Below, piece by piece: positions 32,373 through 42,655 of a stretch of DNA of 64,000 nucleotides. The notes under the pieces are model-generated. The model did not search any database. It had not been told where the DNA came from and saw only the letters and a program-made list of their open reading frames with translations. Each line of letters opens with the position of its first letter. Position 1 is the stretch's first letter. The position numbers and the translations under genes were made by a program. This DNA comes from Nannobrachium achirus (lineage: Eukaryota > Chordata > Actinopteri > Myctophiformes > Myctophidae): contig OY997652.1 of assembly GCA_963921795.1 (NCBI GenBank), positions 59,829,756 to 59,893,755 of the forward strand, given 5' to 3'.

Positions 32373-34118
32373 TTGTATGTCCCTCATCACCTGACCCCCC
32401 CCCCCGTTTTCTCTATCAATGACTGCAACAACTTCCTCACATTTTTTGTGAACAAGGTTGTCACCATTAGAGCAGGCATTATCCCCTCTACTCCCACTAC
32501 ACAACTATCTCTCCCCAACCATCAATCCATCCTTGATTCCTTCGCCCCTATCTCCATCAGTCAGCTTACAGTGCTGGTGAGCAGTATGACAATGTCCTCC
32601 AGTCCACTGGATGTTATCCCAACCACTATTTTTAAAGATGTTTTTAGCTCGACAGGCCCATCCCTGCTCAACATTATAAATCTTTCCCTAGTCTCTGGCC
32701 ATGTTCCCTCATATTTTAAAACTGCCACTGTGCATCCACTGTTAAAAAAGCCTGGACTAGATCCTGATTCCCCCAGTAATTATCGTCCTATCTCTAAGCT
32801 CCCTTTTATCTCCAAGATTTTAGAGAAAATCGTTGCTAGTCAACTTTTAACAGTTTTAAATGGTCACAGTATTTTAGATAAGTTCCAGTCAGGTTTTAGA
32901 CAGATGCATTCCACAGAGACAGCTCTCCTAAGAGTATCAAATGATTTAATGATGTCATCGGACAGGGGAAAATGCACAATCCTGGTACTTCTTGACATGA
33001 GTGCAGCATTTGACACTTTGGACCACTCAGTTTTAATTAATAGACTCAGAAATCAGGTGGGGATCACAGGAAAGGCCCTGGACTGGTTCTCCTCCTATCT
33101 CTCAGACAGGAACTTCACAGTAGCTGTGGGCACACACGTCTCAAATTCTGCTCCCCTATCCTACGGGGTCCCCCAAGGCTCAGTCCTGGGTCCAACACTA
33201 TTTGCACTTTATATGCTACCACTAGGTCAACTTATCAGCACTTTTAATGGTATATCTTATCACTTTTATGCAGATGACATACAGCTTTATTATTCTTTTA
33301 ATCCCAAGAGCCCTGCTGATTTTAATTTCAACATTTTACATGAATGCATGTCAGCCATTAAGGTTTGGATGTCAGATAATTTCCTCCAATTAAATGAGGC
33401 CAAGACAGAGGTCCTCATTGTTGCCCCAGACAGCACTATTGCTAAGGTGGTCGAATGTATCGGCCCCCTTAAACACAATGTCCGCCCCAGTCTCAGAAAC
33501 CTCGGTGTAAACTTCAACCAATCCATGCACCTCGATACTCATATAATTTCAATAACCCGTACATGCTTCTTCCATTTTAGGAATATTGCCAAACTTCGTT
33601 CAATAGTCTCATTTCCTGAATTAGAAATGATTATCCATGCATTTGTCTCCTCCCGCTTAGACTATTGCAATTCACTTTTCACCTGCCTCAGCAAATCCTC
33701 CATGGACCGACTACAACTAGTTCAAAATGCAGCCGCCAGATTGTTAACAATGTCCAGCAGAAGGTGCCACATCACTCCAGTCCTAGCTTCCTTACACTGG
33801 CTTCCCGTTCGTTTTAGGGTCCACTTTAAGGTCTTGGTGCTCACCTACAGAGCATTACATGGTCAAGCTCCAGGTTATTTAGTTGATCTGGTCCCACGTT
33901 ATGAGCCTGGTAGGGCCCTAAGGTCTGCTGGGCAGGGGTTGTTGGAAGCCCCAAAGACTTTTTTAAAAACCAAAGGTGACAAGGCCTTTTCAGCAGTGGC
34001 CCCTAAACTGTGGAATGAACTTCCACAATCTCTAAGGGATGCCACCTCTGTTGACATTTTTAAACGTAATCTCAAAACGCTACTATTTGAACAGGCGTTC
34101 ATTGCTGGTGTCACATGA
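32373..34118 (+). CDS. LINE reverse transcriptase (partial ORF2)
   Basis: A 581-residue frame for the polymerase of an L2/CR1-group non-LTR retrotransposon, which copies its RNA into DNA at a nicked chromosomal target. NYRPISKLPFISKILEK opens the RT core (about residue 134). Motif A, LLDMSAAFDTLDH, has its Asp at about 208. GVPQGSVLG is at 265-273, and the catalytic YADD at 299-302. The thumb and C-terminal region has LVQNAAARLLT, HITPVLASLHWLPV and ends KTLLFEQAF. The frame looks undamaged from RT to stop, but the N-terminal apurinic-type endonuclease is missing, so the copy is dead. A C run at about 32396-32406 probably shifts the frame just upstream. The first Met is arbitrary. This is a transposon gene, not a host gene. 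Confidence 0.9.
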   Translation: MYVPHHLTPPPVFSINDCNNFLTFFVNKVVTIRAGIIPSTPTTQLSLPNHQSILDSFAPISISQLTVLVSSMTMSSSPLDVIPTTIFKDVFSSTGPSLLNIINLSLVSGHVPSYFKTATVHPLLKKPGLDPDSPSNYRPISKLPFISKILEKIVASQLLTVLNGHSILDKFQSGFRQMHSTETALLRVSNDLMMSSDRGKCTILVLLDMSAAFDTLDHSVLINRLRNQVGITGKALDWFSSYLSDRNFTVAVGTHVSNSAPLSYGVPQGSVLGPTLFALYMLPLGQLISTFNGISYHFYADDIQLYYSFNPKSPADFNFNILHECMSAIKVWMSDNFLQLNEAKTEVLIVAPDSTIAKVVECIGPLKHNVRPSLRNLGVNFNQSMHLDTHIISITRTCFFHFRNIAKLRSIVSFPELEMIIHAFVSSRLDYCNSLFTCLSKSSMDRLQLVQNAAARLLTMSSRRCHITPVLASLHWLPVRFRVHFKVLVLTYRALHGQAPGYLVDLVPRYEPGRALRSAGQGLLEAPKTFLKTKGDKAFSAVAPKLWNELPQSLRDATSVDIFKRNLKTLLFEQAFIAGVT

Positions 34119-34198
34119 TTTTAATTTTCTATTCTTATTTTTCATATTCTATGCCTGTATTTGTATATGCCTAGATACTAATTGTACAGACTCTTTTT

Positions 34199-34339
34199 GA
34201 GCGGTGGTCACAACGCTCCTATACGTGGCCGTGTGTGTGGGTATGTCTCCGTGTCTGTCTGTCTGTCTGTCTGTAGCCTGTCAGTACCTTTTTTTACCAC
34301 ACATGTTAAGGGAGGGGCGCTGTTGTTCAGGCCAGACCA

Positions 34340-34403
<64 letters not shown>

Positions 34404-34563
34404 ATGGATACCAGTGGCGGCCTGAGTGACATGCATTTTACTATTCATATTTTGTTTAATATTGTTTTAATATTTTTTATTATATATATATACAGGTATA
34501 TATATATATTTGTTTTGCTGTTGCGCAGCCTCCACGACCACTGCTCAGTTCACACGGGTGTGA
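34199..34563 (+). mobile_element. AGCGGTGGTCACAC...GTGTGATT element, copy 3
   Basis: Inserted in the LINE tail between T runs (34194-34198 and 34564-34570). Contains (TCTG)n at 34254-34275, GACC/CACACATGTTAAGGGAGG-type block, (CA)n at 34332-34401, an (AT)n stretch at about 34483-34508 and CACTGCTCAGTTCACACGGG. Confidence 0.8.
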
Positions 34564-34669
34564 TTTTTTTATTATGCCTTTGCCTTTTTAATGTATGTAA
34601 AGCACTTTGTGAGATCTCTCTGTGAGAGGTGCTATATAAATAAAATGTACTTACTTACTTACTTACTCA

Positions 34670-35411
34670 TTCTCAGACGATACGGACAAGATAGCTCTCG
34701 CAACTGTCTGTAGCGCGCCCAAGAGAGGGACAATAGGACTGTTTACTGAATAGTCAGGAGTAGCCTACAAGTTGTACAACAACATGCAGCGTGTCAACAA
34801 GAGGTCGCTTATTTGCATAACCTTCTGGGTATTTCCCGGGCACACATATTATTGGGTCTCCATGCCCGGACCTCCCATAACTGATGAGAAGACAACTCCC
34901 ATAGTTTATTTGAGTTATGGACCTGAGAATTATGCTTAAATAAATTATGAAAATAATAATGGAAGGGTTCTCCCCAATAAGCCATGAACAAATAAACCAA
35001 TTTTAAGGGTCTTATGGCATCAAATTTACATTCTTTTTATTCTTAGGCTTTTTCATGTTTCATGGGAAAACTGACAAATATCGGATAAAAAGGCTTCTTT
35101 AGAACACGGAGGTTCCGGGTAATTATACAATGCCGGCCAGTATTTAGACAGGTTTGAGACTTTATAAAACACTTTGTTTGCGAAATCTGAATGTTTGTGT
35201 AGTTTGTATAGGCTGTCAAATTCGCCTCCGCCAACGCAGGTGAATCCTCATCCATGGCGGTCGTACGTCATGCTTAGTGTGTGTTTCAACTCGGACAAGA
35301 TAGAGGGAAGGACGAGGACCATTTCGACAGTGGCCTCTCCTGACACATGCACTTGGCCACAGACAGCATCTCAGGACGAGATGAGCGGAGAGTGGCTGAC
35401 GTGAGAGGTGG
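34670..35411. other. Intergenic or LINE 5' region, no gene seen
   Basis: The last 200 bases may be the 5' untranslated part of the following LINE. No other feature was noted. Confidence 0.35.
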
Positions 35412-36720
35412 ATGGCGGGCCGTTCGAAATCCCAGCCCCGGGAGCAGTGGATGATTGAAGCAGATGAGGACGGAGAGAGGGAAGCAGAGTTGTGGAGGAA
35501 GGCTGACAAGACCCGAAAGCTAGAGGCATGGGAGATTGAGTGCGACAGGCTCCATGAAGCCGAAAGGTGTGAAGCTGAAATGCGTGCAAAAGGAGGAGGA
35601 ATGAGAGTCGTAGTGGAGGATGCAGGTGGTGGGTCTGTATCAATGTTGGACATGGACTCGGACCAAAGAACCGATGAGGAGGGGGAGGAGTGCACTCGAG
35701 CAGAAAAGAGAAAGAGGAGAGAAGCGAATGGATCAGTGGATGAGAAAACTAAAAGTGGTGAAAGTCAGGGAGGAAAGTATATAATGGTAATGAAAACGGA
35801 GCTAATGGTAGACGGAATTTTCAAGGTCCAGCATAGAGTCGGAATGTTTGTTGGGGAAAAGGTATGAGAGGTCAAAGCGATCAGGATCAGTAGAAGTGGT
35901 ATTGTTGCACGCTATGTCAAAGATAAAGCAATTTAGCTGTCACAGGGTGGTCTGCGTCGAGCTGGGAGCAACCCCGAAAAGGGTGGGAGTGATCAGTGGG
36001 GTTCCACTAGCAATGGAAATAGAGCCATTGCTTGGCGTTGCAGGAGTGGAAAAAGTGGAAAGAATGAGCAGATTCAAAGAAGGGAAGAAGGAGCCCAGTC
36101 TATCAATAAAGGTAACGTTTAATGGAGAACTTCCAGAAAGGGTTTATGTCGATTATGTCACGTACAGGGTCAGGCCATATGACAGGGGTCCCCTCAGATG
36201 TTTTTGCTGTCAGGAGTACGGACATGTTGCAGCAGTTTGTCGAGGAAGCAGAAAGTGTCGGAGATGTGGGGAGGAGAAATGTAACGAGACGTGTGGCACT
36301 AAAGAAGAGGAACCAAAGTGCATTCATTGTAAGGGGACTCGTTATACATGGGGGTCTGAGTGTCCTAGAAGGAAAAGGGTGGAAAATGAAGATCCGAGCA
36401 AGAGAGGGAATATCATATGCGGAAGCAGTGAGGAGAGTGGAGGGGAACAAGGAAATGCCAGAGGCAGCAAAGCATGAAGTGGCTGAAAAAACAAATGGAG
36501 GTGGGCAGAATATGTGGGTGGACAAGCGAAAGTTTCTGGCGTTTAACGCGATGGTGATAAATTGTGCTATCGAGATGAAAGGGAAATCCAAAAGGATTAA
36601 GATGGTACTGAATGCGGCCATGATATTCCTGGGCACAGAGGACATTTCTGGAGAGGACATTGATAGCACCCTGAGGGAAGGTTTGTGGCTACTCAGACCA
36701 CTTAGTGGGGCTGTTAACCA
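35412..36720 (+). pseudogene. LINE ORF1 with zinc knuckles, two frameshifts
   Basis: Three consecutive plus-strand frames together give one I/Nimb-group-like ORF1, an RNA-binding protein that packages LINE RNA. The first (35412-35867) is charged and probably coiled-coil. The second (from about 35848) contains the CCHC knuckle CFCCQEYGHVAAVC, then CRRCGEEKC and CIHCKGTRYTWGSEC in which the histidine is lost. The third (from about 36400) gives EGISYAEAVRRVEG and VDKRKFLAFNAMVINCAIEM. Two frameshifts, near 35860 and 36400, make it non-functional. Sequence after 36726 belongs to a different repeat, so ORF2 does not follow. The family assignment is by eye from the knuckle spacing and the ISYAEAV block. 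Confidence 0.7.
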
Positions 36721-37599
36721 AACCAATTGTGCATTTTATGACAGAAGCATGAAACTTTCTACAGTGTTTCTATATACTATGAAGTTTGTTTTCAGACGTG
36801 GAAGCACTTCTGAATTGACCTCTGCGGCCCCCGAAATCCAAGATGTCCGTCCAAAAAAGTGTTTTTACCTTTATAACTCCATATGCATTGATTTTAAGAC
36901 CAATAAATGTATTAAAGTTGAATATAAAATCAGGCATTGCGGACAATTTGGTACCAGGTATGTGTCTGTATCCATTTCAGTTCTTGAGATACAGCATATA
37001 GGTACACCTGAGTCTGTAAACGTACCTATATGTTGTATCTCAAAAACTGTAATAGATACAGACACATACTTGGTACCAAAATATCCGCAATGCCCAACTT
37101 TATATTCAACTATAATATATTTATGGGTCTTAAAACCAATGCTTTTGGAGTTATAAAGGAAAAAACACTTTTTTGGACGGACATCTTGGATTTCGGGGGC
37201 CGCCATCTTTGATTTTCACATGGCTCGGCTTCTTAATTCAAAGAGTGGCCTCCAAAGATGATGTGTACCAATTTTCACGCTTGTATCACCGAGTGAACGA
37301 TTGCTCTTATTATTTCCTGTACTATGAGGCAGTTTCTTCATTGTCAAATTAGTTTTTGTACCAAGCTGCACAGGCACATCCATATGCTCCACTTCAGTAA
37401 AGCCCTCTTTTATGACAGAGACAATGCCCTATACTGCACTGGTTTCCACTTGCCTGTAAGTGGAAACCACTGCACAAACTGTTCCAAGCATCTGGCCTGA
37501 AGAGGTTCTTAAGTTAAGGTTCTGGGGGACCAACCTGCCTTCTACCATGTGCCAGCCACAATTCATTGGTGAGGGGTTTGTGAATTTCCAAAGTGATGG

Positions 37600-38330
37600 A
37601 GGATATGGCTGATTCTGTGTGTGCAGTCATACCTGGTTGTCAGGGGGCCAAAGCTGATATTGACTTGACCTAAGATAACACCTCCTGGTTGTATTCTGAC
37701 AAATCAGTACTGACCATTTATTTTAAATTTGCTGCAATAATGTTGAGCAAAGTTGATTATGTAAATGTAATGTGGTAATGTAATGGAAATGCAGGTAGCA
37801 AAGCTAATAATAGTTGATGCTGGCAAGAGTAATGGTGAATATTATTTCAAGAGCATGATGCCCTTGTTTGCTGCTTATGATCACAGACATGAGACACATT
37901 ATAAACCGTTGGTCCATCACCTACAATGAAGGTGTTTGTGCAACCTTGGCAGAGGATACCAGATCATGTTTTGGACTGACACATGATGATGAAGACACCA
38001 AGAATCAAAAGATCACATCTTCCAATGGGAGAATGTTTATGATCTAGTGTCTCTTACAACTGGTGATGTTGATTCAGAAGATACACTGAAGGACCTTGGA
38101 AATGCTGCAGTCTGGCGAGATAATTATCACTTAATTTGTTGGGAACCAAATGGTAATAAAGAATAAAGACTTCCACGAAAGACTTCCACGACAGCCTCTC
38201 CAAAAACATCCTCAACCCCAGTGCAGAGTGCTCTCACTGCCAGTTCACTATAGGAAAAAAGAGAGCCTGGAAATTGTTCCAGCCCTCAACTTCTCCATAA
38301 CTTTGGTGAGGATGAAGTACCAAGTACAGC
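37600..38330. other. Spacer of the inverted repeat
   Basis: Single-copy in this window; no intact frame. The short tandem GACTTCCACGA occurs twice near 38168-38190. Confidence 0.4.
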
Positions 38331-38613
38331 TACAGTATTTTCTGGACTATAAGGCGCACCTGACTATAAGGCGCACTGTCAATGAATGGTCTATTTTCAA
38401 ACTGTTTTCATATATAAGGCGCACCTGACTATAAGGCGCAGATAATAGACGCTACCGTTGCGTTATGCATCAAACAGATGGAGCTGTGCTAAAGGGAATG
38501 TCAATGTCAATGAATGATCCATATATAAGGCGCACTGGACTATAAGGCGCACTGTAGTTTTTTGAGAAAATTAAAGGCTTTTAAGTGCGCCTTATAGTCC
38601 GGAAAATACGGTA
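38331..38613. mobile_element. MITE, TAC(A/C)GTATTTTC ends
   Basis: Left TACAGTATTTTCTGGACTAT, right ATAGTCCGGAAAATACGGTA; long inverted ends of about 30 bp with repeated CTATAAGGCGCAC inside. A common fish MITE; a TA target is possible. Confidence 0.85.
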
Positions 38614-39599
38614 CTATCTCATTGGCAGTTTGTATGCACACTCTATGACCCCAAATCAACAGCAAATCAAGGGTATCCAAAGCCCTCACCAATGAATTGT
38701 GGCTGGCACATGGTAGAAGGCAGGTTGGTCCCCCAGCTTTGAACCTCTTCAGGCCAGATGCTTGGAACAGTTTGTGCAGTGGTTTCCACTTACAGGCAAG
38801 TGTAAACCAGTGCAGTATAGGGCATTGTCTCTGTCATAAAAGAGGGCTTTACTGAAGTGGAGCATATGGATGTGCCTGTGCAGCTTGGTACAAAAACTAA
38901 TTTGACAATGAAGAAACTGACAATGAAGAATTAGATCTTGATCAGGAGTCTTGCCTCATAGTACAGGAAATAATAAGAGCAATCGTTCACTCTGTGATAC
39001 AAGCGTGAAAATTGGTACACATCATCTTTGGAGGCCACTCTTTGAATTAAGAAGCCGAGCCAGGTGAAAATCAAAGATGGCGGCCCCCGAAATCCAAGAT
39101 GTACGTTCAAAAAAGTGTTTTTTCCTTTATAACTCCAAAAGCATTGGTTTTAAGACCCATAAACATATTATAGTGGAATATAAAGTTGGGCATTGCGGAT
39201 ATTTTGGTACCAAGGTTGTGTCTGTATCTATTACAGTTTTTGAGATACAACATATAGGTACGTTTATAGACTCAGGTGTACCTATATAATGTATCTCAAG
39301 AACTGAAATGGATACAGACACGTACCTGGTACCAAATTGTCCGCAATGCCTGATTTTATATTCAACTTTAATACATTTATGGGTCTTAAAATCAATGCAT
39401 TTGGAGTTATACAGGTAAAAACACTATTTTGGACGGACAGTCGGACATCTTGGATTTCGGGGGCCGCAGAGGTCAATTCAGAAGTGCTTCCACGTCTGAA
39501 AACAAACTTCATAGTATATAGAAACACTGTAGAAAGTTTCATGCTTCTGTCATAAAATGCACAATACCTTCCATATAATGAGCTTAACAGCTGCACTAA

Positions 39600-39772
39600 C
39601 TGAGTCTAGGTAGTAGAAGGACTGAAGAGAACAGTAAGGGGATAAAGTGGGTGGGCACTGTAAATAAATTGCACTGAGGATATAACAAATTAGATATATT
39701 CCCAACCTGTGGAGGGCAGCAATGTGCCGCAAGGCATCCAGTCTGCCGGAAAGCTACAAGAAGAAGAAGAGG
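39600..39772 (+). mobile_element. Possible LINE 3' end
   Basis: GTGGAGGGCAGCAATGTGCC then GAAAGCTACAAGAAGAAGAAG. This matches the tail style I associate with I/Nimb-group fish LINEs, and might be the 3' end belonging to the ORF1 at 35.4 kb. Inference only. Confidence 0.35.
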
Positions 39773-40106
39773 ACCGTTTCCGTCAGGAGGTCCGTGAAAT
39801 GCTTTTATATAGGTCCGTGAACTGAGCAAATATAGAACTTCCGGTGTCAGAGCTAGCAAATATAAGACTTCCGGTTTGAAGCTTTCGCCTTCAGAATAAG
39901 ATGCTCGTAATTAATTCCATTGAAAAACTTTGAATTTGCAAATTATATGCTCATTAAAAATATAAATTAGGCATTTGAACAAAGCCATATGACAAAAAAT
40001 ATGTTTATTGGTAATAAAAAAAGTTTTAATAACAAAAAATATATCAAAATAAATAAATGCTGTTCACTGGAGTGCATAGCCTTTACAAATTGGACACTGG
40101 AGAACA

Positions 40107-40146
40107 GACAGCTCAGAACTGTCATGCATGACAGTTCTGAGCTGTC
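40107..40146. repeat. Perfect 40 bp palindrome
   Basis: GACAGCTCAGAACTGTCATG followed at once by its exact complement. Directly after, 40146-40175 is a second inverted repeat, CTGACACATGCAC / GTGCATGTGTCAG, which merges into the first satellite unit. The matching right edge at 44530 lacks both. Confidence 0.95.
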
Positions 40147-40182
40147 TGACACATGCACTGTCGTGCATGTGTCAGAACTTTT

Positions 40183-41372
40183 GACACATGCACGCGTTCA
40201 CAGAGACCTCCTCTACCACACCACACTCTCCGCTAAGCGGGAGAGGCGGCATTGCAAAATTTGATGGCCGTCCAGTGGGGCCAGGTGCCAAAAAAAGTCC
40301 TCAAATGGCACCGTTTTCCGACTCTAGTGGGCGCTGGAGAGGAGACGGCTTTTCGTGTCGGCACTTTTGACACACGCACGCGTTCACAGAGACCTCCTCT
40401 ACCACACCACACTCTCCGCTAAGCGGGAGAGGCGGCATTGCAAAATTTGATGGCCGTCCAGTGGGGCCAGGTGCCAAAAAAAGTCCTCAAATGGCGCCGT
40501 TTTCCGACTCTAGTGGGCGCTGGAGAGGAGACAGCTTTTCGTGTCGGCACTTTTGACACAGGCACGCGTTCACAGAGACCTCCTCTATCATACCACACTC
40601 TCCGCTAAGCGGGAGAGGCGGCATTGCAAAATTTGATGGCCGTCCAGTGGGGCCAGGTGCCAAAAAAAGTCCTCAAATGGCGCCGTTTTCCGACTCTAGT
40701 GGGCGCTGGAGAGGAGACGGCTTTTCGTGTCGGCACTTTTGACACACGCACGCGTTCACAGAGACCTCCTCTACCACACCACACTCTCCGCTAAGCGGGA
40801 GAGGCGGCATTGCAAAATTTGATGGCCGTCCAGTGGGGCCAGGTGCCAAAAAAAGTCCTCAAATGGCACCGTTTTCCGACTCTAGTGGGCGCTGGAGAGG
40901 AGACGGCTTTTCGTGTCGGCACTTTTGACACACGCACGCGTTCACAGAGACCTCCTCTACCACACCACACTCTCCGCTAAGCGGGAGAGGCGGCATTGCA
41001 AAATTTGATGGCCGTCCAGTGGGGCCAGGTGCCAAAAAAGGTCCTCAAATGGCACCGTTTTCCGACTCTAATGGGCGCTGGAGAGGAGACGGCTTTTCGT
41101 GTCGGCACTTTTGACACACGCACGCGTTCACAGAGACCTCCTCTACCACATGACAATCTCCGCTAAGCGGGAGAGGCGGCATTGCAAAATTTGATGGCCG
41201 TCCAGTGGGGCCAGGTGCCAAAAAAAGTCCTCAAATGGCACCGTTTTCCGACTCTAGTGGGCGCTGGAGAGGAGACGGCTTTTCGTGTCGGCACTTTTGA
41301 CACACGCACGCGTTCACATAGACCTCCTCTATCACACCACACTCTCCGCTAAGCGGGAGAGGCGGCATTGCA
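40183..41372 (+). repeat. 186 bp satellite, left array, ~6.4 units
   Basis: The unit start GACACACGCACGCGTTCAC occurs at 40183, 40369, 40555, 40741, 40927, 41113 and 41299, exactly 186 apart. Units differ at only a few positions (for example GGCACCG versus GGCGCCG). The last unit stops inside GGCGGCATTGCAAA. Confidence 0.97.
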
Positions 41373-41375
41373 AAT

Positions 41376-41865
41376 GTTTTGTGTGTGCTACTTTTGCGTG
41401 ACGTTTGCACTTTGGTACAAAGCATGTTGTACCTTTTTAATTTTTTGTGATGTTTGGTGCATTGCATGTTGCACCTTTTAATTGCACTTCCTAGAACAGT
41501 TTTGCATGATTATGTTTGAATAATGTTTGCAATTATGTTTTGTGTGTGCTACTTTTGCGTGACATTTGCACTTTGGTACAAAGCATGTACCTTCTTTAAA
41601 TTTGAGTGATGTTTGGTGCATTGCATGTTGCACCTTTTAATTGAACTTCCTAGAACAGTTTTGCATGATTTGCGTTTGAATAATGTTTGCAATTATGTTT
41701 TGTGTGTGCTACTTTTGCTTGACGTTTGCACTTTGTTACAAAGCATTTTGTACCTTTTTAAATTTGAGTGATGTTTGGTGCATTGCATGTTGCACCTTTT
41801 AATTGCACTTCCCAGAACAGTTTTGCATGGTATACCTTTGAATAATGTTTGTTGTTATTAGCGCA
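41376..41865 (+). repeat. 160 bp tandem repeat, three units
   Basis: GTTTTGTGTGTGCTACTTTT at about 41376, 41537 and 41697. Each unit has GGTGCATTGCATGTTGCACC, itself nearly a palindrome. Confidence 0.93.
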
Positions 41866-41869
41866 CATA

Positions 41870-42655
41870 CACTCACAGTAAATTGATCAAAACTGTGATT
41901 ACTAAACTACCAAAGTAGCCTTTGAGTCCACATTAAGACAAATGGTAATGTTTTCCTTTCCAGTGAAAGTGTACAGTTTTATTTGCAATGAGTAATTAAA
42001 GGGTATTTCTTTTTAACTTTTAAAACCTTGTCTGTATTCTTTTATTCTCTGCTAAGCCGCAGAGGTGTAAAAATAAGCGTGGAGGGCCTTTTACTGCGGC
42101 CAGACGTCAAAGAGTCAAAGAGTGTTTTCATAAATCATGATAAAATGGGCTGTACAATAGCTTGTGGGATCATCCTCCACTTCACCCAAGTTCACATTAG
42201 CCACATTTGATTTAACTCTGTTCAAGTGTACCGCCCTGATTGAATATGAAGTGTCAAATCTGTCAATATTCCCGAGCAAAGCCGTGCACACGCTGGCTCT
42301 TAGATAGATCACATTTCCCACATTCATGCACATTTAAACATTTCCAAGGTTGTTTTGAATTGAAGTTTAAGTCAAAGTGGAAATTATGTTCACTTCTATT
42401 TACTACCAGGTTTTCTAAATCTTGTAACCTCTGTCCTGCCATCATCACAGGTTAACATTTTTTGCAGGTTGTTTTCATTTTCTGACATCAATAAATACTC
42501 AGTTCCTAATCCACACGTTATACTGTACCTATACAGATACACCTATACATATACATATACATGGGAATGGGCAAACACATTCATACTGTCAGTCAGCAAT
42601 AATTTTTTTAGACTGCACACAAAGAGCCTTCTCCTGTCCAGCGCCCCAGTCTGAA
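41870..42655. other. Centre of the 5 kb inverted repeat, no gene
   Basis: Diverged satellite-like wording at 42045-42110 (CTGCTAAGCCGCAGAGGTGT) and 42610-42660. Short ATAC repeats are at about 42535-42560. No coding region was recognised. Confidence 0.45.

Larger units (their letters stand above)
32338..34668 (+). mobile_element. L2-like LINE, 5'-truncated
   Basis: Spans ORF2 from before its RT domain through the stop at 34118, a 3' untranslated region and an (ACTT)n tail (34650-34669) after the typical AAGCACTTTGTGAGATCTCT, GCTATATAAATAAAATGTAC ending. The endonuclease half of ORF2 is absent. The 3' untranslated region is split by an insertion at 34199-34563. Confidence 0.88.
36726..39565. 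mobile_element. 2.8 kb inverted-repeat element
   Basis: The left end ATTGTGCATTTTATGACAGA and its exact complement at the right end. The arms are about 860 bp (36726-37590 and 38680-39565). Each arm itself contains a palindrome around CCCCCGAAATCCAAGATGT and its complement (36828-37200 and 39080-39465). The spacer of about 1.1 kb holds a MITE. Open frames such as APEIQDVRPKKCF appear on both strands because of the symmetry; I do not consider them genes. Confidence 0.8.

Noticed and set aside
34208..34625. 147-codon frame with a hydrophobic segment
   Set aside because: Covers the inserted repeat's TCTG and CA microsatellites and the LINE tail.
36871..39596. Similar proteins (APEIQDVRPKKCF...) on both strands
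   Set aside because: They recur because the DNA is an inverted repeat whose arms are themselves palindromic; no conserved frame use.
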